Shown piece after piece: positions 1 to 16,331 of a stretch of 64,000 nt of DNA. Location of the stretch: assembly GCA_030490835.1 (NCBI GenBank), contig CM059971.1:124342564-124406563 (forward strand). The letters run 5' to 3'. The number at the start of each line of letters is the position of its first letter. The first letter of the stretch is position 1. The translations under genes were made by a program, and so were the position numbers. Under the pieces are notes generated by a model. It ran no database searches. It was not told where the DNA came from and was given only the letters and a program-made list of their open reading frames with translations. The stretch is from Annona cherimola. Lineage: Eukaryota > Streptophyta > Magnoliopsida > Magnoliales > Annonaceae.

Positions 1-2434
1 ATTGCATCCACGGTTTTCATCAAAACGACAGAAGGAAACGTGCAAGACTGTGTAGACTGTATTGCCTGTCAAAGATTCTTCATCGAGTTATAAGAATCCA
101 ATGAATGTTGTTACAGTTAGTGCCATGGGGTCGATTTCTGGTCTAAATTCTATCAAAATTCAGTCTTGTTAAACAAAAATGCAATCTCTTGGATTGACTT
201 GGATTAGAGAAAAAACATCCCCCAATAAATGGAAATTTACGTGGAGTCTCCTTTATGCAGTCGGATTAAACACGAAAAATTGTAAAGAGGGTCTTAGCAC
301 TCATGAAGCTTAGATCTTCAGAGATAGTAATTGGATGCTATTTGGATCAAATCCTAGAATTAGATCCATTGAATCCGCTAAAATAGCAACTAACGACTAT
401 AACTAACTAGGAAACCTATTCATGACTCATCCCATCAGTATTCAGTAGCCCATTCTAGATGCTGATTCATGGCCCGAAACTAACCAGATTAAGCCGCACG
501 CATGGAATTGTATCATTCCATGATGCCAAAGGATTCCTTGTTGCAGATAGCAGCAGAATAAGTACCTGTTTTAAGCGCCAACTGGGCATCATCCCAGTTG
601 TAACGAGATCGTTCACCGCATGCGTGAGATCTTTATTTTATTCACGTCGGCAGCATTTTCGTGGATATTTTCTACAACAGGTTTGACATTGGATGTGGTG
701 ACATTATTTTCTCCATTTTCTGTGGGAGCGTCCACAAGTTCGATGAGAAGAAAAAATAGAATTATTGCTAGAGTTTTTACAGAATATTATTAGTAAAAAA
801 ATTGCAAGAATGTATTGGTTATTGTTAGCAAATTGTAAGAATGTCTTAGGAGTTTAAATATAATTAAGATGATATAATACATGAAAACCCATAAAAAGGT
901 ACCCGTTTTAAGCCATGTAAGATAATTGAATTGAATCCGTATTTCTATTTTTAAGATAAATTTTCAATTCTCAATATAGCTTTTTGAATTTTTAATAAAA
1001 TTTTTCATATTTTCAAGGTGTTTTTGGAAGTAATACAACTTTTGATGAAAAATTTTGAAATATGAAAAAATGATATATTGATAATTGCTTAGAAATGATT
1101 AAAAACTAGTATAATTGTATAGGAATAAATAAAAATATAATTAAAAATATAGTAATTATAAAGAATGAAAAGTTTCACGAGGTTACCAAAAACACCATAA
1201 TTTTTCAAGTCCAATGCACATTGTTGCATTTTCGTCCCGCGTATGGATTTTCATTTAAATATCCGGCTTAAAACAGGCTCCAAACAAACAACTTGGGCTT
1301 GTTAATCCAACCCATCTTTCAGTCGGGCTCTAAGCGTCGTCTTCAAATCAAGACCATTCTAAGAATGCCCACTGAAAAAGTCATGGGCCTTCAGATAGGA
1401 TTTCTGTTATACTAAGGGCCTCTCACGTCGCCTGCTCGGCCGAGCCTTTGGGCGGCGGATGCTAATATTCGATTATTCTCTGCTGAATGGACAAGGAAAA
1501 GGTTAGTGTTAATTGTGGAAGGAATTTTTTGCTTTTTTTTTTTTTTTTTAACTTAAAACCACATAAAACAAATTCCAACAAAGGGGTTCTAGAATCAACT
1601 AATACGATTGAGTGCCCCGATTATCTATCAAAATCCAAAACAAAACCAACCAATTATAAAAATTGTAAAAAACAACTTCATTTTGGGTGCCCATGCCGAG
1701 GGATCAAGTGGTGCCAAACATTTGCACGAATTCTCTCAAAATTTGTTATTGAGATAAGGACGGGCCAGGACCGCGTAGCCTAAATTTTATTCGCCCCAGG
1801 CCCGTCCAACCGCTTTTGTAACCAAAATTACTCGAGAGTCCTTATCATGGTCCATCTTATCACAGCACTATTCAACATTTTTCAGAATTTGTCACACCAT
1901 AATTTTTAGACAATTTTTTCATATTATCAAACACTGATAGCTTTTAAAATTTAGAAAATTAATCATACTGAAGGATTGTATGGTTGGATCATCGAGAATT
2001 ATTGATACGTCCTGCTTACAAAAACTACCTCTCAGTCCACCTCCGCGTATACACGGTGCCGTTAATTTCGAAGAATTTCCGACAGCAGACGCTACCGACG
2101 GTGAGCGACCTGGCCCAAAAAAAGTGGGCTATGCTTACCGAGTGCCGTCGCAGCATCAAGACATGGCAAGCGCAGTAAATCCAAGAGAAGCCGCAAAAGC
2201 GCCGACTCAAGTGGCCCGCTGCAAAACGGAGGGGTGTTTTTGTAACTTCAACTGGACACAGTAAAGACCTGCTATGGTCAGAAAGCCTGAAGACATAGCT
2301 CTTTAGCCCCATGGAACCTCCTCCGAACCTGCCATGAACCGCTGCTTCTTTTAGTCTTCCCGCAAATTTAGGGTTTTCGATTCTCGCCTCGGGAGGGAGA
2401 AAGTCTAAATATAGCTGTCTAAACATCAGCTATC
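1..2434. other. Upstream intergenic region, no supported gene
   Basis: AT-rich sequence with only short open frames that resemble no family I know. It holds one copy of the small inverted-repeat family A (1016-1197) and a poly(T) run near 1535. The last few hundred bases are richer in GC and must contain the promoter and leader of the aminotransferase gene that starts at 2435. I see no convincing TATA box there. Confidence 0.5.
1016..1197 (+). repeat. MITE-like repeat, family A
   Basis: The ends are imperfect inverted repeats: GGTGTTTTTGG near the left and its complement CCAAAAACACC at the right. The interior contains the family's diagnostic blocks: a run like GAAAAAATGATATA, then AGAAATGATTAAAAA, then ATTGTATAGGAATAAATA, then GAATGAAAAGTTT. 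The same blocks in the same order recur at about ten other places in the window on both strands. No coding capacity. Superfamily not proven; the GTTTGG-type terminus resembles Tourist/PIF-Harbinger MITEs. Confidence 0.6.
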
Positions 2435-7937
<5,503 letters not shown>

Positions 7938-8158
7938 GCGAATCATTAATTTCCTCAAATCCTGACGCAATACAAGAACAAACGAAGCCCTGCTAATCGA
8001 GATTTTGCTTTTGAGCTGCCAAAATAACTAGGTTTGATTTCTGTGCCATTCCACCTTCCGTTTTGGAAGCTGTGTTGTACCATCTATTATTTTGCCCTAT
8101 GCATTCGTAGTGAGCTACTGATACGATCAGTTCCCATTTGTCGGGATTTTTCCCTCCA

Positions 8159-8164
8159 AATAAA
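8159..8164 (+). promoter_or_regulatory. Candidate polyadenylation signal AATAAA
   Basis: AATAAA about 220 bases downstream of the aminotransferase stop codon, in a position fitting the 3' end of its transcript. Position and motif only. Confidence 0.4.
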
Positions 8165-8737
8165 GTCCTGGGTGCAAAAGCAGCCTTCAAAGAATACAGA
8201 ATATTTATTACTGATATTTTGATACATTAATAAATGTTGGAAGCAGGCAGGGCGAGTTGGGTTCTCACTTTTTTAAAAAAAATTATGGAAATGATTAATT
8301 GTGGAATATTTTTCTATTGATTTGGATGGACACCAAATTAGCTTGAGTTAATTATTAGTTCTCTTTTTTGGGGGGTTTTGGTTGTTAGGGTTGCATTTAT
8401 ACCTATGACTTTTTATATAACTTGCAGTTATGGTTTTGATGTGGAACTTATTGAAATGTGTTTATGGATTTTTAAAAGTATTGCAATTATTTCTACAGCA
8501 AGTGCACACCTATTAGTTTATGTAACCATGATACTTTTGACAAGTTCAGTTCACGCATTATATTCGTTATTGTCAATTTAGCTAAGTTACAAAAAAACCA
8601 CTTTGATTGGATATCAATCAAGGTACTTTTTTGTATCTTAAATAAATACGTATTAAGAAACATTTGGGTGAGAAGTATTATGGTTTACGAAAACAAGATT
8701 TCACACTTGTAATGGTAAATAGTGAGCACGTTTACAG
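8165..8737. other. AT-rich spacer without a gene
   Basis: Between the aminotransferase 3' end and the Mutator-like element. Low-complexity AT sequence; I recognise no coding or structured element. Confidence 0.4.
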
Positions 8738-8989
8738 TAAGTTTTAGGGTTAATTTCAAATATACCCATAACATTTGCGCTTAATTTCAAATATATTCAC
8801 TATGTATGAAAATTTTCATATATACCCACTAAGTATGCCTTGAATATTAAATATATCAAAAAATTAACAGTCCGTTGGAGATGCAGGAAACGGAGCCAAC
8901 TTTATTGGATAAATATTAGTAAATGTCCAAATTACCCTTGAAATTCCGTGAATGCCAAAAGTACCCTGTGCTTCTCCGTCTTCCCGTTG

Positions 8990-9065
8990 CTAGGATTAGA
9001 AGATAACAGTGACATTTCCGTGGATGGGTTTCACACTGATGTCAGTCGGTGAGCTCTAATTTTCT
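8990..9065 (+). repeat. Direct repeat, left copy, flanking the lectin pseudogene
   Basis: About 75 bases beginning TGCTAGGATTAGAAGA and ending GAGCTCTAATTTT, nearly identical to 10706-10780 (a handful of substitutions). It lies about 165 bases upstream of the lectin start codon, and the other copy lies just past the pseudogene, both within the Mutator-like element. Confidence 0.85.
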
Positions 9066-9229
9066 GATAACTCAAATATTGCTATAAGAGTAGTGCCCTC
9101 CATTCTCCCTTTCTCATCCAATTCCATAATTTCTCCCTCCCTTGAAGTCGTCCTCTTCCGATTTGAGTGTTGGGCTTGTTTGCTTGTTGCTCCATCTGAT
9201 AATCAAAGGCCAAAGAGGTTCCATAGAAT

Positions 9230-10623
9230 ATGGCAAGTGCATTTCTGGCAATTCAAGCTCTGGCACTTGTTGGGCTTTTCCTCTCTAGCAACATTGTCGT
9301 TGCCGTGGACATGCTGTTCAATAGCGAGAGCCTCAACACAAATGAATCCCTTGAAAACGGGCCATACCGTTTTATAATGCAGTGTGACTGTAGGGGTGCA
9401 ACTCGCAACTCGGGTCGGGTTATACCGGGTTGGAGTGAACCCAAACTCTATGCCAACTGGGTTGGAGTAAACATAAACTTTAACTCTAAGAATTTAATCC
9501 GGGTTCGGACCCGGTTCGCATTGGTTTTGGGTTAGAATTCGGGTTACCGATAAACTGTTTTTTTTCCAAATTTAATTGTATTCTAAAAAAGAATTATTGA
9601 AATATACATACCTGTGTTTATGAAGTCAAGCTTCACGCTGAATTCTGCAACATCCTTTCAAAGAATTTTGCAATATAATGCTGAATTTTACAATATTCTT
9701 TGAATGAACTCTGCAAGTTTCAGCACCCTATAGACACAAATGAATGACAAATTAGTTAGTTTTATGATTAGTTGGTCATTTCTATTTAATAACTAATGGA
9801 AATGACTCAAGTGTAGCAAATAGAAAATGAACATATCATACCAACTATTGTAGTTGAAACTAAACATTATCATACAAATTGCTGAAATTGAATTCAAACT
9901 GAATATTTATCATACAAATTGCTAAAATAGAAATTGACCACTTGTCATACCAATAAACTTAAAATATGAATCAAATTTATATTACAATCTGAAATTCAAA
10001 CTAGCAGATTTCTCATACTAACAAAAAGTATAATATGAAATACATTTATTATGATAACTCAAATTCAAATATAATCCACATAACAGTTATTCAAAATAAC
10101 TAAATCTAAATACACTAAGCATAAGGGTTCAACATTCCAATCTACTGATACACTGGCCACCTATATATTAATATTACAAAAAAAACATGTATAATTTATG
10201 AAAAAATTATATAAATTACACCGGGTCGGGTTTTGGTACCGGGTTGGTGCGAACATAGTTTTGGTTTCGGGTTTCTACGGGTCGGGTTGAAACCGGGTCT
10301 ATTTAGAAAAAAATCTAAAAAATAAAATCCATTTTTGGTTTTGGTACCGGGTTACCAAGTTGCACCCCTAGACTGTAATCTGGTGCTGTACGTGAACGGC
10401 AACAGGGCTCTTTGGAATTCAGCAACTAATGGGAGGGGCAATGCATGCTGCGCCACGCTTCAAAACAACGGAAACCTGGTTGTTTTGTCTGGCAACGACG
10501 TTGTGTGGACCAGCAACCCAACAATTACGGACTCATCATTCAAGGTGATGGAAATGTGGTGATCTACGGGCTGCTCTTTGGGCCATCAATGCTGTCCAGA
10601 ACAACAGGAAGCTGCTGCGATAG
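9230..10623 (+). pseudogene. GNA-type mannose-binding lectin pseudogene
   Basis: The open frame from 9230 starts with a secretory signal peptide (hydrophobic core with LALVGLFLSS) and continues into a bulb-lectin (B_lectin) domain. At 9390 it is cut by a 980-bp inserted element. If one copy of the duplicated GACTG is discounted, coding resumes at 10376 in frame and forms the first sugar-binding motif QxDxNxVxY (seen as Q-C-D-C-N-L-V-L-Y). A second motif follows around NNGNLVVL, with WTSN after it. The third motif (IQGDGNVVIYG, near 10533-10565) is in another frame, so there is a one-base indel near 10527, and another frame change follows near 10570 before LWAIN. With insertion plus two frameshifts, no functional lectin can be made from this copy. 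Intronless, as is usual for this family. It sits inside the Mutator-like element. Confidence 0.85.
9391..10370. mobile_element. 980-bp terminal-inverted-repeat element inside the lectin
   Basis: Starts TAGGGGTGCAACT and ends with the exact complement AGTTGCACCCCTA (13-bp perfect inverted repeat). It is flanked by GACTG on both sides (9386-9390 and 10371-10375). Subterminal regions carry repeated CGGGT/ACCCG words (GGGTCGGGTT, ACCGGGTTGG), while the centre is AT-rich and non-coding. The ends resemble short plant hAT-like elements that start YAGGGGTG, but a 5-bp duplication is shorter than the 8 bp expected of hAT, so the superfamily is left open. Confidence 0.8.
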
Positions 10624-10705
10624 ATGATCAGGATTTGCAGGACAAGTTGATGTCCAAAAAAAAAAAAAAAAAGGAACTCTGGTGATAATTGTTAAAAACA
10701 TCAGA

Positions 10706-10780
10706 TGCTAGGATTAGAAGACAACGGTGACATCTCCATGGATGGGTTTCACGCTGTTGTCAGTTGATGAGCTCTAATTT
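10706..10780 (+). repeat. Direct repeat, right copy, flanking the lectin pseudogene
   Basis: Partner of 8990-9065, same orientation. A run of about 17 A residues (10656-10672) lies between the pseudogene end and this copy. Confidence 0.85.
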
Positions 10781-11257
10781 TGCCAATCAAAATTTGAAGA
10801 TTGCTTGGCTGTAAGATTTGGTGAGGACACTGCAACAAAAGATGGAAGTCACCAGCTGCTGCGATTGAATCGAGCAGCGGGTTGATGGATGGATTCAGAT
10901 GCTGGAGTTGATGAAGACTACAATGCTGTCCAGTGAATTTGTAACAGACTGGGAGAAGAGAAAAGGTGTGCTATTGGATTGCTGGAACAGAATTTTCTGT
11001 CACTGAAATCTGTTGTGGATGGTTGGATTTCATTGCTATCAAGATTCATGGCTGCCAATGAGAGGTGAGGGTGTCACTGATCAGTTGGATTCAAGCCCTA
11101 GATCACAGGGCTACTTTAGTCATTTCAAATCAACATTAGTTGGCTATCATAACATCCGTCGCATCTTGGGTATGTCGGGAATTCAAGGCATACTTAGTGG
11201 GTATATATCAAAATTTTCAGATTTCGTTGGTATATTTGAAATTAAGCCTAAGTTTTA

Positions 11258-13299
11258 TAGCACAGTAAAAATTACAGAAAGTGTGTGCAAAGTCAGATCA
11301 GATGTGAACGCAAATATCTCTGATTATTGTTATCATTTTAAGACGCCGGCATCCAGAATGACACATCTTGATGGCATCCATGGATGGCGGCAGTCGTTGA
11401 GATATATGGAACTTATATTAGAGAAGCGTCTCGATTTGTTTTTGAGAGATTCCTCATGTTTGCATGCATTTGGCAACTTATTACCGAATTCGCTAGTGTC
11501 TGTGATATCTGGAAAACTAGATTTTTTTAGATTTTTTTTTTTTTTTTCCTCCGGTGCTGGCTCATCAGGTGGTCTTGATACTAGTATGCGAGTGTCGTAA
11601 GAGGACTCGGACTGGGGCATTCGTCTTCATCTAGATCCCAGAGTGATTACTTTTCCTCATCCAACCCGCGTTTGACCAGGATAAGCCAAAATATTTTCAG
11701 AGGATGGGGAGTAGGTCAAAATTTTTGATTCAAAATTCAAAAATAGAATAAGGTAGATCAACCATGTCTGATTTGAATAGACCCGACCCATCACCCATAT
11801 TCATTTATTGAAAATACAAACATTCATTTATCTTATTCTCATTTTTCTTTGAGAAATTTGACGTCATTTATTTTTAGTTATAGTTTAATTTTTTAAATTA
11901 TATTTTGTAATAATTAAAACCTTTGATATAAATGAGATTTTAAATTGAACAAGTATTTAAAATACTAAGAAATTTTAAAATTATAAATTTGCTGCTGTTT
12001 AATAATGCTTTCTATGGTGGATGGTGTGTTACTTTCACTAATTAGTAACATACTAAAACATTTATAAATTGATTATAAATGGAGACCAGCGCAGTGGTAC
12101 TCGTCCTCGTTCGTGCTTCCTAACCGTTGGTTCAGGGGTTCGAATCTTGAGATTGTGGAATTTGTCCAGAGTCGGTGAACCCTGTGGCTACCATAAAAAA
12201 AAAAAAAAAAAAAAAATTCAATATAAATGAAGCTTTGTATTTAACAGGTGTGCAAATTCTTAAAACTGTTTGTTTGGCCTGCATTTTTCGACCCGAACTG
12301 TTTACCCAATGTTTAACTTTAACGCAGGACTTATTGGAGTAAAACGAAGATCAAATTGACCTTATCTCAACTTAGTATAAAACATAGGATTGGTCAGGAT
12401 ATTTTTAAAACAGGATTAAGGTTGGGTGAGTTTAACCGGCCTGAATTTTCACCCCTAGATGAGTAGGACTAAACTGAACATTTCAACTAATCGGATCGGG
12501 TTGATAATGTTTGGGTTGAATTCAACCCAAGTTGGCACCTGATATTTGACAAAATGCACATGGGGCTGCATCAAGAATAAAATAAGTGTTATTTTAGCTG
12601 CCCTTGTTAGCATGGCCCATCTAAATTTATCGCATTGTATAATAAAAATCTTAAGAAATGCATGGAAATGACCTCGCATAGCTTCAAGGTTATGCCAGGT
12701 CAGCCTGTTAGATCTGTTAAGAGTCCCAGTCCGCAAATTTTAAGTAAGACGGTTGGCTTTTGTCATTTAAAAATCAAATATTCATCATTTCCAAGAACAA
12801 CATACGCAGAGGAACTGCTAAAATATTTATACTCTTTAAGTAGGGCGCTATTTCTTATTCCGAATCAAAGGCATGCCAACTTGAATTGTGAACGAGAAGC
12901 ATGCCAGATGTAAGAGGGTACGAGTTTTCTGGCATTCCCAATGCTTGCAATAGCCGGCATATGTCTGTCAGGTCGAGGATGGCACTGATGCTTTCATGTT
13001 CATAGACGATGGTCTCTCACTGTGCTGTGAACAGCTCTCTACAATGCAGCTGCTTAGTTCCACTCAGAGAAGTTTCCGGAACTGTCCGCCCGAGGTTTTT
13101 ACAAGGTCGTCAGTCAATAGTCATGTTTGTAGAAGGCTCCCAGCCTCCCTTGCCGCCTGTCTCCGAGATAATCATAATAAAAATCTCCCAAGAACTCAAA
13201 GCTTCCGAGTGCCTTATTTTTATTTTTATTTTTTTTTGGATAAAAAGCTTCCGAGAGTTGAGAACGGGAAATATTCAGAAACTGCAAGCAGTTGAGAGT
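11258..13299. other. Intergenic region with a SINE, no supported gene
   Basis: Right of the Mutator-like element. It contains a SINE (12082-12221) and a stretch after it (about 12245-12457) whose ends look like a TAGGGGTG-type element but lack a target duplication. The remainder, including the 3' flank of the PPR gene, shows no family I recognise. Confidence 0.4.
12082..12221 (+). mobile_element. tRNA-derived SINE
   Basis: The head resembles a tRNA promoter: an A-box-like AGCGCAGTGGTACTCG near 12088 and a B box GGTTCGAATC at 12137-12146, about 35 bases apart. An unrelated body follows, and a poly(A) tail of about 22 bases (12195-12216). The direct repeat TATAAATG occurs just before the head (12074-12081) and just after the tail (12222-12229), as target-primed retrotransposition gives. 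Short, non-autonomous, no coding. Confidence 0.8.
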
Positions 13300-15597
13300 T
13301 CATCTTGTTACCTTGGTCTGCTCATTTAAGCCCTTTAATGCTTGGAACAAAGTCCTCCATTCTGGATGCTCTGCTCTCTCCTTCGCGACAAAGCACTGCA
13401 CTCTTTTATCCACCTCTATCCAGCTACAACCGACCCCTTTCTTCATACCCCTCTTCTTCATCATCTTCCTCATCGTCTCTGCATCTTCCCACCTCCCAAA
13501 ATCTGCCAGTATATTTGATAACAATGTGTAGTATCCCGGATTCTCACATCCCAATTCCATTATGCGCTTCCCTGCATAAACACCAACCTCTAAATCTGAG
13601 TGTAGCTTACACGCACCAAGCAGTGCCCCCCACATATCAGCACTAGCTTCCATTGGCATTGACCTGATCAAACCCAATGCCTGATGTAACCTGCCTGCTC
13701 TCCCCAGCAGGTCCACCATACAGGCGTAGTGACCTTCTCGAGGACTCACTCCAAAATGCTGCATACTGTTAAAGATCTTAATGCCCTCATTGACTAGGCC
13801 TCCATGGTTACAAGCTGACAGGGCCACAAGGAAACTGATACAATCAGGTTCTTCTAACCTCCAGAAGATGTCAAGAGCACTTTCTGCGAGCCCATGAACA
13901 GCATATCCTCCAATCATTGAGTTCCATGTAACCATGTTCTTCTCTTCTACTAGATCAAACACTCTTTCTGAGTCTCTGATCCTCCCGCATTTTGCATACA
14001 TGTCAATCAGGGCACTACCGACAAAGGTCTGATTCTCGAAGCCATTCTTCATTGCCCACAGATGGATTTCCTTCCCCTGTCGCAGGCTAGAGACACCTGC
14101 ACAAGCAGAAAGAACACTTGTGATGGTGATTGGGTTTGGTTCAGTTACAGCTCCAATCATCAGCACAAATGTGTCGAGGGCTTCGTTAAAGTAACCATTT
14201 TGTGCATATCCTACAACCATTGAACTCCAAGAGATTACATCTTTGTCATCAATTTCTGCGAAGATACTAATGGAATTTTGTATTGAACCACATTTGCCAT
14301 AAACAGATACAAGAGCATTTCTAACTCTCCTATCTGATTCCAATTCGTTCCTGTAACAATAAGCATGTATTTCCTTGCAGTAACCAAAGTACTTTAGATC
14401 AGAAACTGCGGGGAGAACGCTTGCAATTGTTATGACATCTGGATTCAACTTTGAATTCAGCATTTCTCCAAAAATCCTCATCGCTTCATGCGACTGACCA
14501 TTCTGGGAAAAGGAAGAAATGATTCCACTGTAGGTGATTGCATCCGGAACAAACCCTGCGAGTTTCATTTCTTGAAGAAGCTGTATGCTCTCCCTAAAAC
14601 AACCATTTTGAGCATAGCTAGAAATCACCGAATTCCAAGTAACATTGTCGGGTGGAATTGAGTTGTCAAAAAGCAACCGTGCCTCTTTGGTTCTACCACA
14701 CTTCCCATACATGGAAATGAGTGAATTAGAGACCACTGGAGCAAGTTCCAAACCATTCCTCAGGACATAACCATGTATTTCTCTACAAGTAGCCGATGAG
14801 AAACAAATGGTTGAAGCACACACTACAGTAACAGCATCAGGTTTCAACCCGCTATCAGCCATCTCCCGAACTGTAACCATTGCCTCCCAATCAAAACCAT
14901 TTTGTGCATATGCTGAAATGACTGAATTCCATGAAACTGTATCCTTTTGAGTCATTCTCTCAAACACTTCAATCCCATCCGTCAGGCTCCCACACTTAGC
15001 AAACATGGCAATGAGAGAATTTGATACAAACAAATCATTCACTAACCCACTTTCCAGAATCAACTTTGTGATCTTTTTGCTATAAGAAATGTCTTGCAAT
15101 GAACCGCATGCCTTCGAAAGAGCAGAAAATGTGTAAGAATCTGGTTTTATGATCCCTTCCTCGTGCTTCTTAAAAAAGAAGTCAATAGCCTGCTTATATA
15201 AACCATTTGCTGAAAATCCTCTTATCATAGCATTCATCAAGTAAATATTGCAGCCCGAAAGACGATTGAAAATTGATTCTGCAACTGAGAGATCACCACC
15301 GGAGGAGTAGAAACCAATAAGCTTGGTAGCAAGGTAGGAATCTTCCTCGCAGCCATTGACTACTACCTTCGCATGGATTAGCTTTCCTAATCCCAAGTTT
15401 TGCTCAAGAACACAAGTATCGAGCAATCGCCCATAACTTTGTGTGTCCAACCTATGAGAAAAACGAGTTTGATAGGCTGAGGGCGCTGAAATGGAGCTGG
15501 GGACGCTTGTCAGAGATGAACAGGTTTGGAATCTCGAGCAGGGGAAGAATAAGCTAGGAACATTGGGGACAGATATGAGAAGTGAAATCCGTTTCAT
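13300..15597 (-). CDS. Pentatricopeptide repeat protein, PLS class, E/E+ type
   Basis: A single uninterrupted frame of 765 codons, the usual intronless structure of plant PPR genes. The N-terminal 60 or so residues are Ser/Arg/Phe-rich with few acids, fitting an organelle transit peptide. A long array of P, L and S repeats follows (recurring VSWNSVISAYAQNG, LISMYGKCG and NALVSVYGKCG-like blocks). After the array come an E domain (around AGRLHQAL...MWGALLGACKLHSDLEVG) and an E+ segment (GVGCSWIEVDKRVQCFVAKE). The protein ends there, without a DYW deaminase domain. Such proteins bind single-stranded organelle RNA, usually next to a C-to-U editing site, and recruit a DYW partner. Target and organelle cannot be read from the sequence. 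It lies 735 bases downstream of the receptor kinase gene on the same strand. Confidence 0.92.
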   Translation of the reverse strand: MKRISLLISVPNVPSLFFPCSRFQTCSSLTSVPSSISAPSAYQTRFSHRLDTQSYGRLLDTCVLEQNLGLGKLIHAKVVVNGCEEDSYLATKLIGFYSSGGDLSVAESIFNRLSGCNIYLMNAMIRGFSANGLYKQAIDFFFKKHEEGIIKPDSYTFSALSKACGSLQDISYSKKITKLILESGLVNDLFVSNSLIAMFAKCGSLTDGIEVFERMTQKDTVSWNSVISAYAQNGFDWEAMVTVREMADSGLKPDAVTVVCASTICFSSATCREIHGYVLRNGLELAPVVSNSLISMYGKCGRTKEARLLFDNSIPPDNVTWNSVISSYAQNGCFRESIQLLQEMKLAGFVPDAITYSGIISSFSQNGQSHEAMRIFGEMLNSKLNPDVITIASVLPAVSDLKYFGYCKEIHAYCYRNELESDRRVRNALVSVYGKCGSIQNSISIFAEIDDKDVISWSSMVVGYAQNGYFNEALDTFVLMIGAVTEPNPITITSVLSACAGVSSLRQGKEIHLWAMKNGFENQTFVGSALIDMYAKCGRIRDSERVFDLVEEKNMVTWNSMIGGYAVHGLAESALDIFWRLEEPDCISFLVALSACNHGGLVNEGIKIFNSMQHFGVSPREGHYACMVDLLGRAGRLHQALGLIRSMPMEASADMWGALLGACKLHSDLEVGVYAGKRIMELGCENPGYYTLLSNILADFGRWEDAETMRKMMKKRGMKKGVGCSWIEVDKRVQCFVAKERAEHPEWRTLFQALKGLNEQTKVTR

Positions 15598-16331
15598 TCA
15601 TCCAGATTCAACAGTGGTAGAAGATGAGAAACCCATTCCCATGACTCTTAATAGAGATGCAAATGCGAGTATTCCAGGTGGGTGAAACAGGAAACTTTGA
15701 GTTTTGGAACTCCCTCGTCGTCGTGCTTGCTCACTTCTGTACACTAATACTTCCACTGCTGAGTACTGACCAACAGAGAATCTCCAACGAAGTTGGAAGC
15801 TCGACGGCTACGGTGCACATCTATATCGACTGGAGGAGAAAACATTTAGAGTGGAGGAGAGGAAACCATGAGATTTCTGGTCATCTCTGAGACATTGTCT
15901 GCTTATGACGATAGATGCTACGAAACTACAGACACGGTCGTTGGATATGATTACGAGATGCAAAGGCATCCGATGTGCCAGGATTAAGTGTTTTTACTTA
16001 TTTTTATGTTTTAGAATTTCATACTACAATTCCTGTTTTCTTATCATGCCAACAACGAGTTCAAAGTTTTGCTCAGAGTCCTCACAACACTGGGATTCCG
16101 GAGTACCTATTCATCCAAGCTCTCTCTGTCTCTGTGCATCAGTAAGTCAAACGCAGCCAAAGGTAGCAAAAACAAGCCAGAAAAAGGTACTAGTACTGGC
16201 AGTTGCTTAAATAAAAATTCATCTTTGTTTCAAGATAATTACATCTGTACCTCAAATTTACAATTTCTTTGAAAATTTCCTTTCGAGATGGTAAAAGTGT
16301 AGCTCAGGTTCCACTCTAACAAGCAGAACCA
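15598..16331. other. Spacer between receptor kinase 3' end and PPR gene
   Basis: Should hold the 3' untranslated region of the receptor kinase gene and the promoter and leader of the PPR gene, both on the minus strand. No further gene is recognisable. Confidence 0.4.

Larger units (their letters stand above)
8747..11248. mobile_element. Pack-MULE-like element carrying a lectin gene, 2.5 kb
   Basis: Flanked by a perfect 9-bp direct repeat TAAGTTTTA (8738-8746 and 11249-11257), the hallmark duplication of Mutator-like elements. Long terminal inverted repeats: the left end starts GGGTTAATTTCAAATATACC, and the right end read on the minus strand starts GGCTTAATTTCAAATATACC. Both continue through a shared block with GAAAATTTTSATATATACCC and ACTAAGTATGCCTTGAAT. 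The left repeat holds an extra partial copy of the TTAATTTCAAATATA unit. No transposase is visible, so it is non-autonomous. Inside lie a mannose-binding lectin pseudogene, two direct repeats flanking it, and a second inserted element (9391-10370). Gene-bearing non-autonomous MULEs are known as Pack-MULEs; that this one captured its gene is inferred. Confidence 0.8.

Noticed and set aside
11013..11600. 195-codon plus-strand frame
   Set aside because: It runs across the right terminal repeat of the Mutator-like element and into unrelated flank, and has no recognisable domain.
12245..12457. Possible small element with CAGGTGTGCAAATTC and GAATTTTCACCCCTA ends
   Set aside because: The ends are only loosely inverted and flanks show no duplication (GTATTTAA versus GATGAGTA).
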